A stretch of DNA of 32,166 nucleotides, taken from a bacterium. GTDB taxonomy: Bacteria > Bacillota_I > Bacilli_A > RF39 > UBA660. The translations under genes were made by a program, and so were the position numbers. The stretch is taken from positions 1 through 32,166 of the forward strand of contig JAQXHT010000051.1 in assembly GCA_029007415.1 (NCBI GenBank), written 5' to 3'. Below the pieces are notes generated by a model. That model had not been told where the DNA came from. It ran no database searches and saw only the letters and a list, made by a program, of their open reading frames with translations. The stretch's first letter is position 1; each line of letters opens with the position of its first letter. Positions 18,608 through 28,732 of this stretch are shown in pieces.

Positions 18608-19876
18608 CTAGTTATTTTTAAATTCGAAATAGAAGTCTAGTATTCTGACCATATCACCATCTTGAGCGCCCATTTCTTCTAACTTTTCATCGATTCCCAT
18701 TCTTCTTAATTTCTTAGCAAAGCGTAACATTCCTTCTTCAGTACTAAATTTAGTCATTTTGAATAGTTTTTCTACTTCTTCACCTTTTATAACGAAACAG
18801 TCATCTTCTTTTTCAATGGTGAATGGTTCTTCCTCTTTAAATTTATATAAAACATAATCTTCATAATCATCATTTTCATATAAATCGACTTCTCTATTTT
18901 TAGATACTATCTCTTCTAAGTAATCAACCACTTCTTGAAGACCAGTTTTTTCAAAAGCTGATATTGCAAAGATTTTCTTATCTTTAATATTTTCTTTTAA
19001 GATATTTAGTTTTTCTTCACTTCCTGCTACATCCATTTTGTTTGCTACAACAACCATGTCTTTTGCCATTAACTTTTCGTTAAAAGCTTTTAATTCATTA
19101 TTGATTAATTTATAGTCATTAAGTGGATCTTCGCGAGACATATCTAAAACGTGAAGTAAAACTTTAGTTCTTTCGATATGTTTTAAAAATCTATCACCTA
19201 AGCCATCACCTTTACTAGCTCCTTCAATTAATCCTGGTAAATCTGCCATAACAAATGTATCACCATTAGTTGCTCTTACCACTCCCAAGTGGGGATGAAG
19301 GGTTGTAAATGGATAATCAGCTATTTTGGGTTTTGCTTTTGAAACACTAGAAATTATAGTACTCTTTCCAACACTAGGAAAACCAACTAAACCAACATCA
19401 GCTAAAAGCTTTAATTCTACTTTTATTTCACGTTCTTCACCTGGTTCACCATTTTCAGAAAAATTAGGAGCAGTATTAGTTTGCGTTTTAAAAGCAGTGT
19501 TACCACGTCCTCCACGTCCTCCATGTGCTACAACAAAAGATGAATCTTTTCCTTTTAAGTCTGCTAAAACAAGACCGGTATCCATATCGGTTATTACCGT
19601 ACCTTGTGGTACTTTAACAACAATTGGTTCCCTACTCTTCCCATGTTGATTTTTACCTTTACCGTTTTCTCCTTTTTCTCCTTTAATTAACTTTTGATAG
19701 CGTAAATCAAGTAAAGTGTGAAGTCCTTCATCTACTTTAAAGATGATATCAGCTCCGTGGCCTCCATTTCCACCATAAGGTCCACCATAAGCGATATATT
19801 TTTCTCTTCGAAAAGCAGTACAACCATCTCCACCATTTCCTGCTTTTACTTTTAATACTACTTCATCTACAAACAT
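18608..19876 (-). CDS. obgE: GTPase Obg/CgtA
   Basis: ORF; Gly-rich Obg fold, GFPSVGKSTIISSVSKAKPKIADYPFTTLHPHLGVV, DLPGLIEGAS, C-terminal OCT domain. Confidence 0.96.
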   Translation of the reverse strand: MFVDEVVLKVKAGNGGDGCTAFRREKYIAYGGPYGGNGGHGADIIFKVDEGLHTLLDLRYQKLIKGEKGENGKGKNQHGKSREPIVVKVPQGTVITDMDTGLVLADLKGKDSSFVVAHGGRGGRGNTAFKTQTNTAPNFSENGEPGEEREIKVELKLLADVGLVGFPSVGKSTIISSVSKAKPKIADYPFTTLHPHLGVVRATNGDTFVMADLPGLIEGASKGDGLGDRFLKHIERTKVLLHVLDMSREDPLNDYKLINNELKAFNEKLMAKDMVVVANKMDVAGSEEKLNILKENIKDKKIFAISAFEKTGLQEVVDYLEEIVSKNREVDLYENDDYEDYVLYKFKEEEPFTIEKEDDCFVIKGEEVEKLFKMTKFSTEEGMLRFAKKLRRMGIDEKLEEMGAQDGDMVRILDFYFEFKNN

Positions 19877-19919
19877 AGCTAATCACCTTTCTTTCTCTAA
19901 AAGAAAAAAAGCAGCTGTA

Positions 19920-20210
19920 TTACTCAGCAACTGGGTAAACAGATACTTGCTTTTTATCTCTACCTACACGTTCAAACTTAACAATACCATCAACAGTAGT
20001 ATAGATAGTATCATCATTACCACGTCTAGCGTTAACTCCTGGATAAATTTTTGTTCCTCTTTGACGATATAGAATACTTCCTGCTGTTACGAATTCTCCA
20101 TCAGCAGCTTTTGCTCCTAAACGTCTTCCGATTGAGTCACGTCCATTTGAAGTTGAACTTTGTCCTTTTTTATGTGCAAAGAATTGAATGTTTAACTTTA
20201 ATAATTCCAC
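19920..20210 (-). CDS. rpmA: 50S ribosomal protein L27 with cleavable N-terminal extension
   Basis: [31 protein letters not shown]; the LNIQFFA^H extension matches the Prp protease site, with prp adjacent. Confidence 0.95.
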   Translation of the reverse strand: MELLKLNIQFFAHKKGQSSTSNGRDSIGRRLGAKAADGEFVTAGSILYRQRGTKIYPGVNARRGNDDTIYTTVDGIVKFERVGRDKKQVSVYPVAE

Positions 20211-20223
20211 GTTTGTCTCCTCC

Positions 20224-20526
20224 TTACTTTATCTCAATATTATCTTTATAATTTTCTTCTAATTCCTTTAGTAAAGAAATCATATTGCAAATTAAGGTTT
20301 CTGTTATTTTGTCTTGTTTACAAACATTTATTGTTAATCCTTTTTTAGTCACCTGATATGTCAAAGCTTCTTTATCTATTGATAAGATACCATTAATTGT
20401 AGTAGTAACAATTGAACTTGCTGCACTACAAACGATGTCTTTGCCATAATCATCATACATAGCGTGACCTAATATTGCAATTTTTTGGTAAAATCCATTT
20501 TCTTTTTCTGTTTTAACCTTAATCAT
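20224..20526 (-). CDS. prp: Ribosomal-processing cysteine protease Prp
   Basis: ORF between rplU and rpm[21 protein letters not shown] (His/Cys dyad). Confidence 0.92.
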   Translation of the reverse strand: MIKVKTEKENGFYQKIAILGHAMYDDYGKDIVCSAASSIVTTTINGILSIDKEALTYQVTKKGLTINVCKQDKITETLICNMISLLKELEENYKDNIEIK

Positions 20527-20528
20527 AA

Positions 20529-20831
20529 TTAACCATTAATTTTAGTAATTTTGATTTTTGTATAAGGTTGACGATGTCCTTGAGTTTTACGATTACTTCT
20601 AGACTTGTTCTTATACTTAAAGATACGGATTTTCTTACTTTTTCCTTGTTTTAAAACAGTACCTTTAACAGTAGCACCATCAAGATAAGGAGTTCCAATT
20701 TTTCCATCGATCATTAATACTTCATCGAAAGTAACTTCTTTTCCATCTTCAACATTTAATTTTTCAACGAAGATTTCGTCTCCTTCACTAACACGATATT
20801 GTTTTCCACCGGTTTTAATAACTGCGTACAT
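20529..20831 (-). CDS. rplU: 50S ribosomal protein L21
   Basis: [25 protein letters not shown]...[10 protein letters not shown]. Confidence 0.95.
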   Translation of the reverse strand: MYAVIKTGGKQYRVSEGDEIFVEKLNVEDGKEVTFDEVLMIDGKIGTPYLDGATVKGTVLKQGKSKKIRIFKYKNKSRSNRKTQGHRQPYTKIKITKING

Positions 20832-20849
20832 TTTTTATACCTCCTTTAT

Positions 20850-20938
20850 TTAACTTAAGACTCGCTCTTAAGGTACAGAGAAAATTCTGTTTCTACCTTT
20901 TCAATGCGGTTTGAGAAAGAGGTTTCCTCTCGCTACAA
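20850..20938 (-). ncRNA. Candidate L21 leader (autoregulatory 5' UTR)
   Basis: Immediately upstream of rplU; nested stem-loops (cttaagactcgctcttaag; acagagaaaattctgt; agcgagaggaaacctctttctc) on the minus strand. Confidence 0.55.
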
Positions 20939-21002
20939 ACAAGTTTATTTTACCATACGTGTCTTTAATAGTCAAACAATTTTTGTGATAAATTGGTGTA
21001 TT

Positions 21003-24000
21003 TTATTCACCACTTGATAATAAGTCTCTAATATCATTTTCAGATAAAGCTGATAAACTCTCACTATCATTTTTACCTTCAATTAAATTTTCACTTAATA
21101 TCCTTTTCTTTTCTTGTAATTCTACAATTCTCTCTTCAATAGTTCCTTTAGTAATTAATTTTATAACAGAAACCGTTTTAGTTTGCCCTATTCGATGAGC
21201 TCTATCAGTTGCTTGATTTTCTACTTGAGGATTCCACCAAATATCTAAGTGAATAACTGCATCTGCTCCAGTCAAGTTAAGTCCTGTTCCTCCAGATTTT
21301 AAAGTTATCAAGAAACAATTAGTATCATCATTATTAAAGTTTTCTACCATTGCCATTCTATCTTTACTCTTTACAGAACCATCAATCATATAATTAGAAA
21401 TATTATTTTCGATAAATATCTCTCTTACATTATCTAATACTCTTTTAAAGCTACTAAAGATTAGAATTTTATGACCATTTTCGATATTTTCTTTAACTAC
21501 TCTTAATAATTCTTCAATCTTAACTCTATCACCAGTATAGTTTTCATACATTACTGTTGGGTCAATACAAATTTGTCTTAAACGCATAAGTAATTGTAAA
21601 ATCTTCATTCTTGATTTTTGGAAGCCACCAGTTCTAATCATTTCATCCATTTCTTCTCTAGTATCTTTTAAGACTTTCATATATAGCATTTTTTGTTTTT
21701 CTGGTAAATCTATATAGATATTATTTTCAATCTTTGCAGGAAGTGATTTTACGACATCACTTTTCTTTCTTCTTAAAATAAATGGCTTAATTTGATTACT
21801 TAAATTATTTAATACTCTTAAACCTTCCTCATCAACATCTTTAATATTATATTTTTCTCTAAATTTAACAACACTATTTAGATAACCTGGCATAATAAAA
21901 TCAAAGATACTCCATAATTCCGTAACGTTGTTTTCTACTGGTGTTCCAGTAAGAGCTATTTTACACTTAGCTTTTATCTTTTTAATTTCTCTAGTCATAG
22001 TAGCTTGATGATTTTTTATATTTTGTGCTTCATCAACAACACATAGTTCAAAGTTCATATCTTCATATTCATCTTTATCATTTCTAATTAAACCATAACT
22101 AGTAATGAAGATATTATATTCATCTTTTCTAGCAAAAACTTCTTTTCTTTTTGCAACTGTATCAGCTACTGTAACATATTTTAAGTTAGGAGCAAATTTT
22201 TGAAATTCTCTTTCCCAGTTATAAACAAGAGAAGTTGGTACTACTATTATAATCTTTGCATCTTGCTTTTCTTTCAAAATTTGTTTGATAAAGATAATAG
22301 TTTGTAAACTCTTACCTAACCCCATCTCATCTGCTAAGATACCACCAAGGTCACATTTATAAATAGTATTTAACCATCTAACTCCTTCTTTTTGATAATC
22401 TCTTAGTATTTTCTTATCCGCTTCTTCAAATTTTACTTCCAAGTCTTTATACTTTTTGAAGTTAGTAATAAATTCATCAAATAAATTATTAGTTTCAATA
22501 TTTTTATATCTACTATTCTTTAAACTATCAATATAAATAGCTCGATATTTAGGAATAGCTACTTCACCGTTTATGATATCATCTTTCGATAAGTCAAGGT
22601 CTGTTATTAAGTCGTTAAGTTGAGCTAATTCTTCATTATTTTCAAGAGAAACGACATTATTATTTTTTAATTTATAGTATCTTTTCTTTTGCTTAAGAGC
22701 TACAAATAAGTTATTTAAATCTTCTTGATTAATACCATCAGCACTAAACTTATAAGACATTATTCCTTCTTTTCCGATACTAAAGTTATTACTAGTAGAA
22801 ATTCCTTTAAGAATTTTGGTACTATCTATTTTCTTACTAGTAAATATTTGGTACTTTTCACTTAGTTTTGCTAGTTCTTCATCTAAAAAAGCATACATTT
22901 CATCTTGATCAGTCATAATAAAACTATTATCATCTTCAGTAAAATTATAACTTAAAATATCTGTTACCACTTCTTGTTCATAATCATTATCTCTTAAGAA
23001 ATCTGTTTTATCAAAATAGTTTATTTCTCTATCTTTATAAGCTAAAACTATATCACATTTTAACTTAGAATAGGAAATATCAAAGTAAAGTTTTACATCT
23101 GGTTTAGTTGGTAAAGCTACTTCTGTTACATCTTCACTTATAACAATATTATTTTTTACTCTATTGAATAAGCCATTACTAAACTGATTGATACTTGCTT
23201 TATTAAAAGTTAAGCCTTTTAATTTACTACTAGTTAGTTTTCTTATGTAATCACTTTCTTCTTTGGCTAGTATATATAAGTTATGATTATAGTAAACATA
23301 TTTAAACTCATTATCTAGAAAATCATAATTAGCAAAGTCTTCAATTTCTAAAGTAAAGTTATCTGCTTTTTTATTAAGAATGTAACTAGTAGGAAGACCT
23401 TTATAAACATTATATACTACTCCACTATCAGTGATAGTAAACTCTTTTCCTTTTAACATATCTAAAACATTAGCAAATTCTCTTTTAGTAAGAGCAAAAG
23501 CGTAACCACTTGCCGTATAGTAATTACCATTTTCACTTATTTCTGCTAGATAATCTAATAGTTCACTATCTTCTTTAGAAAAGTAATGCATATTAGCATT
23601 ATAAGTCAAAGCTTTTCCAAAATAATATTCATCCTTATTTTTATAAGCATAGATAAAGTTTCTAAACTTGGATGGTACTGATAATGTATATTTTTTCTTG
23701 TCACCTATTCGTAATTTAACATTAACATAGTGATAGACAAAAGCAAACTCTAACTCCACTTCCAGTTTTTGTTTAATATTAGCTTTATTATCAGATTGAT
23801 AATCAGCTAGTATTTTCTTTGATAATTCAAGTTCATCAATTATTTCAAAACTAGCTAAATCATCGCCATCATTCATCAAAACTGCAGCTACGTGTTTACA
23901 AGTTTTTGCTCGGTCAAATTGTGGACAATCACAAGAATAGCCAAGAACATCTTCGCCATTGTTTTTAATCTTAACATTGTAATGTCTTCTCGATGACTCT

Positions 24001-24137
24001 GACTTCACAGAATAAGTATGAATGAAACTACTAGCTAATTTAGTACAACCTATCTTTTCGATATAGCCAGGGTCAAACCATCTTCCCTTAATAAAAGAGT
24101 CACGCCCCACTAAACTTAATATACTAGTATAATCCAT
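21003..24137 (-). CDS. SWIM zinc finger plus SNF2-family DEAD/DEAH helicase
   Basis: ORF; CDCPQFDRAKTCKHVAAVL SWIM motif, GGILADEMGLGKSLQTI, VVDEAQNIKN, LTGTPVENN, RAHRIGQTKTVSV. Confidence 0.93.
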   Translation of the reverse strand: MDYTSILSLVGRDSFIKGRWFDPGYIEKIGCTKLASSFIHTYSVKSESSRRHYNVKIKNNGEDVLGYSCDCPQFDRAKTCKHVAAVLMNDGDDLASFEIIDELELSKKILADYQSDNKANIKQKLEVELEFAFVYHYVNVKLRIGDKKKYTLSVPSKFRNFIYAYKNKDEYYFGKALTYNANMHYFSKEDSELLDYLAEISENGNYYTASGYAFALTKREFANVLDMLKGKEFTITDSGVVYNVYKGLPTSYILNKKADNFTLEIEDFANYDFLDNEFKYVYYNHNLYILAKEESDYIRKLTSSKLKGLTFNKASINQFSNGLFNRVKNNIVISEDVTEVALPTKPDVKLYFDISYSKLKCDIVLAYKDREINYFDKTDFLRDNDYEQEVVTDILSYNFTEDDNSFIMTDQDEMYAFLDEELAKLSEKYQIFTSKKIDSTKILKGISTSNNFSIGKEGIMSYKFSADGINQEDLNNLFVALKQKKRYYKLKNNNVVSLENNEELAQLNDLITDLDLSKDDIINGEVAIPKYRAIYIDSLKNSRYKNIETNNLFDEFITNFKKYKDLEVKFEEADKKILRDYQKEGVRWLNTIYKCDLGGILADEMGLGKSLQTIIFIKQILKEKQDAKIIIVVPTSLVYNWEREFQKFAPNLKYVTVADTVAKRKEVFARKDEYNIFITSYGLIRNDKDEYEDMNFELCVVDEAQNIKNHQATMTREIKKIKAKCKIALTGTPVENNVTELWSIFDFIMPGYLNSVVKFREKYNIKDVDEEGLRVLNNLSNQIKPFILRRKKSDVVKSLPAKIENNIYIDLPEKQKMLYMKVLKDTREEMDEMIRTGGFQKSRMKILQLLMRLRQICIDPTVMYENYTGDRVKIEELLRVVKENIENGHKILIFSSFKRVLDNVREIFIENNISNYMIDGSVKSKDRMAMVENFNNDDTNCFLITLKSGGTGLNLTGADAVIHLDIWWNPQVENQATDRAHRIGQTKTVSVIKLITKGTIEERIVELQEKKRILSENLIEGKNDSESLSALSENDIRDLLSSGE

Positions 24138-24232
24138 AAGAAAACCCCTCCCTTACAAATAGTAGATATATGATAACATTTTTTAATTATTTAATAAAGA
24201 TATTTTTATACATATTTACTATCATTTACATC

Positions 24233-24838
24233 TTATTTCAAGTGATTTATCAAAAAGTTTAACACATCACTTTCATCTCTTTTAATTTCTTTCTTTTCAC
24301 TATCAGTAATATCAACAAAATATTTATTATTTCTCTTATCGATAGAAATACTATCAAGAGGATAATCTTTCTTTATTTTAGTAGTTTTCTCACTAACTAA
24401 GTAAAAATCATCTAAACTCCAAGAGTAAGTAGATTCTTTTCCATTATTAATAACAGCTATACCATAAACCCAACGACAATTTAGCTTTCCATCTTTTGAA
24501 TAAGTATTAACTAAATTAGTATAATAATCAAGCATCTCTGAATCATTTAATCTTTTGCCATTAATTCGTCTTACACAAGTACCTGGTTGTAATTCAGCTG
24601 GTATTCCTTCTATATATAGGTTATCATCCATAGCAAAAACAGGCATATCAACTGCTTCGGCATAACTTCTTGCTTTGATAAGGGCATTTTCGACACCATC
24701 CTTACCAGTTTCTTCTATTTCGATTTTTTTATCTATATCATTAAGAGTAAGTATTTCAATACCATTTTCTAAAAGTCCTTTTTGAAATCTCTTTCCCTTA
24801 CTCTCATTTCCAGTAGCAAATAACACTTTTTTCATCAA
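24233..24838 (-). CDS. Ham1/RdgB-like non-canonical purine NTP pyrophosphatase
   Basis: ORF; KVLFATGNESKGKRF, AMDDNLYIEGIPAELQPG. Confidence 0.8.
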   Translation of the reverse strand: MMKKVLFATGNESKGKRFQKGLLENGIEILTLNDIDKKIEIEETGKDGVENALIKARSYAEAVDMPVFAMDDNLYIEGIPAELQPGTCVRRINGKRLNDSEMLDYYTNLVNTYSKDGKLNCRWVYGIAVINNGKESTYSWSLDDFYLVSEKTTKIKKDYPLDSISIDKRNNKYFVDITDSEKKEIKRDESDVLNFLINHLK

Positions 24839-24933
24839 TTACTCCTCCTTCATCAATTAACAATATCTATTATATCATAGAATATTTGTTCGTCAATAAC
24901 ATTTTAAAAAAAGAAAACAATTAAGTTTTCTAG

Positions 24934-25575
24934 TTAATCTCTATCATTACCACCAATAAGTTGTAAAATATAGACAAAAATATTAATAAAATCTAAGTAT
25001 AATTGAAATGCTCCAAAAATGGCACCCTTATCTTCACCTAAACTATCAAGAAGAACTGGTAGTTTTTTAGTGTCATAGGCAACATAACCGATAAATGCAA
25101 TCATTCCAAGAATACAAAGAACTAAATCTGCTGTACTACTTCCAACAAAGATATTAATGATACTTGCAATAATTATTCCTATTAACATCATAAGTAAAAT
25201 ATTACCTAGCTTGTCCAAAGACATTTTAGTAACTGTTCCAAATAAAGCAAATAAGCCAAACACAATCGCTGTTACTAAAAAGACTAGTATTAAACTCTTA
25301 AGTTCAAATGCTATGAATAGTGTTGAAAATGTAATTCCTGTAATAAATGAATATAACAAGTAACAAAATATCGCCGTCTGTTTGCTCATTTTGTGAATTC
25401 TAGCTGAGAAAAAGAAAGCAACTCCTAATTCTATTAGGATAATAATTATATAACTTGCTCCACTCATTAGATTAATGATAGCATTTTCATAATTTGATAG
25501 TACCATACCAGTTGCAAAAGTAAGTAATAGACCAGCAAATAACCAACCATATACTTTTGAATACAACTTCTCCAT
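24934..25575 (-). CDS. Bax inhibitor-1/YccA family membrane protein
   Basis: Seven hydrophobic segments; VAYDTKKLPVL...GAFQLYLDFINIFVYILQLIGGNDRD. Confidence 0.88.
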   Translation of the reverse strand: MEKLYSKVYGWLFAGLLLTFATGMVLSNYENAIINLMSGASYIIIILIELGVAFFFSARIHKMSKQTAIFCYLLYSFITGITFSTLFIAFELKSLILVFLVTAIVFGLFALFGTVTKMSLDKLGNILLMMLIGIIIASIINIFVGSSTADLVLCILGMIAFIGYVAYDTKKLPVLLDSLGEDKGAIFGAFQLYLDFINIFVYILQLIGGNDRD

Positions 25576-25629
25576 TTTATCCTCCTTCCCTTTTAGTATA
25601 GCATATTTGATTTATCTTTACCAATATGC

Positions 25630-26169
25630 TTATTTTGTTTTATTAAGAATTAGAATAAACTTATCGCCATATTTTCTTTCTTTATATATGGTATAATATT
25701 CACCATAAACAAATTTGTCTTTACTACTACTTTCTAAAATAACTAAACCATCAGTATTTAACAAATCATTCTTTTCTATTAGAATAAGAGCTTCTTTAAT
25801 ATAATCTGTTTTATACGGTGGATCAATAAAGATTAAATCATATTTATTAGTTGTTTCCTTCAAGAATTTACGGAAATCAATTAAATAGACAGTGTCTAAC
25901 TTTTCCCCTAAATTAGTTAAATTATTCTTGATAGTTTTAATAGCTATTTTGTTTTCATCAATGAAGGTACAACTCTTTCCTCCTTCACTTAATGCTTCTA
26001 AACCTAGATTACCACTACCTGCAAAAAGGTCAAGACAATTACTATCTTTAATATAATTTTGAATCATGGCAAATAAAGATTCTTTCACCCTATCCATAGT
26101 AGGTCTTGTTCCTTCTATATCATAACCAATAATATTTCTTCCTTTATATTTACCACTAATTATTTTCAT
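25630..26169 (-). CDS. rsmD: 16S rRNA (guanine(966)-N(2))-methyltransferase
   Basis: MKIISGKYKGRNI, RPTMDRVKESLFAMI, LDLFAGSGNLGLEALSEG, LIFIDPPYKT. Confidence 0.93.
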   Translation of the reverse strand: MKIISGKYKGRNIIGYDIEGTRPTMDRVKESLFAMIQNYIKDSNCLDLFAGSGNLGLEALSEGGKSCTFIDENKIAIKTIKNNLTNLGEKLDTVYLIDFRKFLKETTNKYDLIFIDPPYKTDYIKEALILIEKNDLLNTDGLVILESSSKDKFVYGEYYTIYKERKYGDKFILILNKTK

Positions 26170-26422
26170 CTTTAATCTCTCCTAAGTATTTATTACAAGA
26201 TAATATCAAAAAGTTAAGTCGATTTTCTAGCATTTTATATTTTTTGTATTTCTCATCATTATATATTTCTTTTCTAATCGTTTCATTATAAGTATTATGA
26301 TACTCATCTATCTTAGCAATTAGTTCTTTATCTTCATAAATACTAGCAAGACTTTTCTTAATTTCAAACTTTATCTCCGAATTATCAATCATATCAACTA
26401 GTTCATAATAAGTTCCAATCAT
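26156..26422 (-). CDS. YlbF-like small helical protein
   Basis: 88-aa ORF overlapping rsmD start; size, helical character and ylbF-rsmD-type synteny. Confidence 0.45.
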   Translation of the reverse strand: MIGTYYELVDMIDNSEIKFEIKKSLASIYEDKELIAKIDEYHNTYNETIRKEIYNDEKYKKYKMLENRLNFLILSCNKYLGEIKDENN

Positions 26423-26472
26423 CTGTTAACCACTTCCGTCATTATTATAACAAATACTTAATCAAGAGAAAA

Positions 26473-27600
26473 CTATCTTTTCATTTTTAAATCATTACGA
26501 TAGCAGAAACTACCGCTATCAGCACTTTTTAGAAAGCCATTATAACTTGCTAAGGTTTGTTCTAACTTTTCTGGTTCATGTTTTCTAACGTATTTTACTC
26601 GTTTTTTTATTTTTCGTTTAGTCTTGCCATTTATTAGCATTAATAGTCTTTTATTCTTTAAAACAAAGCGATACCCTAGAAAACAAAAGCCATGATGAAT
26701 TTCTACTATCTGTGTCTTTCTATTAAGTTTTAGTTTTACTTCATCTAATTTCTTTTCTATTTCTTTTAAACAGTATTTAAGATATTCTCTATCTTCATGA
26801 AATAAAATGAAATCATCCATATATCTAACGTAGCATTTTATTCTTAGCTTTTCTTTAATAAAATGATCTAAGTCATTTAAATAATAAACTGCTAATATTT
26901 GACTAGTCATATTACCTATTGGTAGTCCTTTTCCTTTTTGATAAAGTGGTATTGATTCAAGAGACTTAATATGACTTTCGCAATCTCTAATACCTAGTTT
27001 TTTAACTCTTTCAATTTCACTTTCTACTGATTTTTTAATTTCTTCATTAACATAATTATAATTAGTACTAATAATTATTTCTTTTACCATATTAAATATA
27101 CGTTCATCTTTAATAAGCTTAGTTAGCTTATCAAGAAGTATTTCTTGGTCTATTGAATAAAAGTATTTTGATATATCACATTTAAGTACATATATTTTAT
27201 CATGATTTTCCTTCATTTTATTAATGTACTTTTTCACATAATATATTCCTTTACTTGAACCCATAAGTGGTCTTGTAGCTACATTCATTGGTAGTAAAAG
27301 TGGATCAATTAAAGGAAAAAGAAAATAAGTACTAACTAAGTGATTAACTATTTTATCTGGCATTGTTTCACTCATAATCAAACGATATTTCGGCTCTTTA
27401 ATTATAAAGATATGATATTTTTGATGATGATAAGCTTCCTCTTTTAAGGTATTGTAAATTGACATAATATTGCAAGAAAAAAATAGTTCAAATATGAAAA
27501 TCTTATCCTTGTGTTTAGTATTTTTGCGAACGGTATTATAAACATTAGTAAGATTTTCTATCGTAACTACTTCTTCATAACTAAGTGCTTTGCTTTTCAC
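26473..27600 (-). CDS. DGR reverse transcriptase
   Basis: ORF 375 aa; KCDISKYFYSID, KGLPIGNMTSQILAVYYLNDLDHF (DGR-type (I/L)GxxxSQ rather than QGxxxSP), CYVRYMDDFILFHED catalytic motif; adjacent TR/VR with A-specific differences. Confidence 0.96.
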   Translation of the reverse strand: MKSKALSYEEVVTIENLTNVYNTVRKNTKHKDKIFIFELFFSCNIMSIYNTLKEEAYHHQKYHIFIIKEPKYRLIMSETMPDKIVNHLVSTYFLFPLIDPLLLPMNVATRPLMGSSKGIYYVKKYINKMKENHDKIYVLKCDISKYFYSIDQEILLDKLTKLIKDERIFNMVKEIIISTNYNYVNEEIKKSVESEIERVKKLGIRDCESHIKSLESIPLYQKGKGLPIGNMTSQILAVYYLNDLDHFIKEKLRIKCYVRYMDDFILFHEDREYLKYCLKEIEKKLDEVKLKLNRKTQIVEIHHGFCFLGYRFVLKNKRLLMLINGKTKRKIKKRVKYVRKHEPEKLEQTLASYNGFLKSADSGSFCYRNDLKMKR

Positions 27601-27937
27601 TCCTAATCACCCCATAAGAAATTTTTCTGATTTCAATTAAAAAATTACTAACTGACTCGTACTTCTTATGGCTAATAATTTTTTTCTTATAACTAACATG
27701 CATATAATAATCGAGCATAGAAATTTGAATAACTAGTGCTTTTAGATATTTAAGTTTAATTCTATTAGTATCCTCGATTCGGTAAGAAAAAATATTTTCA
27801 ATTATCAAATACATAGTTTTTTCGATATTTTGTTTTAATATCACTTCATTTTTAGGATAGTTAATTAATTGTTTGTTAATATAATCAATCGTTTTTTCAC
27901 TATTAGATAAAAGTCTAAAACTATCATTGGAGTCCAT
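27581..27937 (-). CDS. avd: Avd-like DGR accessory variability determinant (four-helix protein)
   Basis: 118-aa helical basic ORF overlapping the RT start by 20 bp; position and composition. Confidence 0.75.
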   Translation of the reverse strand: MDSNDSFRLLSNSEKTIDYINKQLINYPKNEVILKQNIEKTMYLIIENIFSYRIEDTNRIKLKYLKALVIQISMLDYYMHVSYKKKIISHKKYESVSNFLIEIRKISYGVIRSEKQST

Positions 27938-28331
27938 CGATAAACTCCTTAATTTTATTATAATTTTCAGAACTATTAGAAATTAACATTTCAATTCTTT
28001 TCATTAATAATTCATGGGAACATTTGCTGTAATAACTTTTCTGAGCAATAGCTGATATATCTTTATATAGATTATCATCACTCATATAACTAGTTATTTC
28101 TTCATTTTCTACGATGTAAAAAGAAATATTCTTATCACGTAAATTTTTTGTTACTTTAGTAAGTGCTGCTACTGGGAATCCTAATTTTTCATTATTAATT
28201 TGGTATGAAAAAAGATAATTCATAGTTATAGCATCAAATCCAAAAGTAACATAAAAACTGCCTACTTTTAAGAGAACTATTTCTTCTTGATGTTGTTTTT
28301 TCAACTCTTCATACTTTTCTTTTACTTTCAT
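27924..28331 (-). CDS. MutS-domain-I-like (MSL-type) DGR accessory protein
   Basis: LKKQHQEEIVLLKVGSFYVTFGFDAITMNYLFSYQ...GFPVAALTKVTKNLRDKNISFYIVE resembles the MutS mismatch-binding N-terminal domain; start at 28331 with AGGAGTAAA RBS (track ORF to 28418 is N-extended into TR cassette 1). Confidence 0.7.
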   Translation of the reverse strand: MKVKEKYEELKKQHQEEIVLLKVGSFYVTFGFDAITMNYLFSYQINNEKLGFPVAALTKVTKNLRDKNISFYIVENEEITSYMSDDNLYKDISAIAQKSYYSKCSHELLMKRIEMLISNSSENYNKIKEFIDGLQ

Positions 28332-28350
28332 TTTACTCCTATAATAGTTA

Positions 28351-28732
28351 TGCCAAAGATTAATCTTGTTTCCAATCTTTAGATTATGAGTTATATCATT
28401 ACTTCCTCTAGTTACCAACCTTAATCAATAACATACGGTTAGATTAGCAATAATTATACTAATTCGTAGTAGGAATCTGGACGGGCCCCGAAGGAATTCG
28501 TGACGTTGTTCCAATGATTCAGACTGCCTGAAGGATTCACGTTCCAAACGTTCGCATTAGAGTTGTTAGACTCAAAGTTAGACGGAGACAGCGAAGTTCT
28601 AAGCTCTGAATGCAACACAAACCTGAAAGGTCCGTTAGTAGATTAACCTCACTTACTATATTTTTTCAATGTATCAATATTTTCTCAAATAATAATATTA
28701 GCTAAGAAAAGTATACATTATTTTTTCTGGCA
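28351..28732 (-). ncRNA. DGR TR cassette 1 (TR core 28477..28592)
   Basis: TR core reads LSPSNFESNNSNANVWNVNPSGSLNHWNNVTNSFGARP; terminal TATGCCA/TGGCATA; conserved flanks. Confidence 0.9.

Noticed and set aside
19326-19649. Plus-strand ORF antisense to obgE
   Set aside because: Shadow ORF; composition mirrors the Gly-rich Obg domain.
20051-20251. Plus-strand ORF antisense to rpmA
   Set aside because: Shadow ORF with no RBS or domain.
25157-25363. Plus-strand ORF antisense to the Bax inhibitor-like gene
   Set aside because: Shadow ORF; no support.
26473-27600. Group II intron or retron reverse transcriptase
   Set aside because: Motif is PIGNMTSQ (DGR type) and there are adjacent TR/VR pairs and Avd; no maturase/intron RNA domains or msr/msd seen.
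28332-28418. N-terminal 29 aa of the 164-aa ORF (MVTRGSNDITHNLKIGNKINLWHNYYRSK)
   Set aside because: Encoded by the conserved TR cassette 1 spacer; a real RBS (AGGAGTAAA) precedes the internal ATG at 28331.
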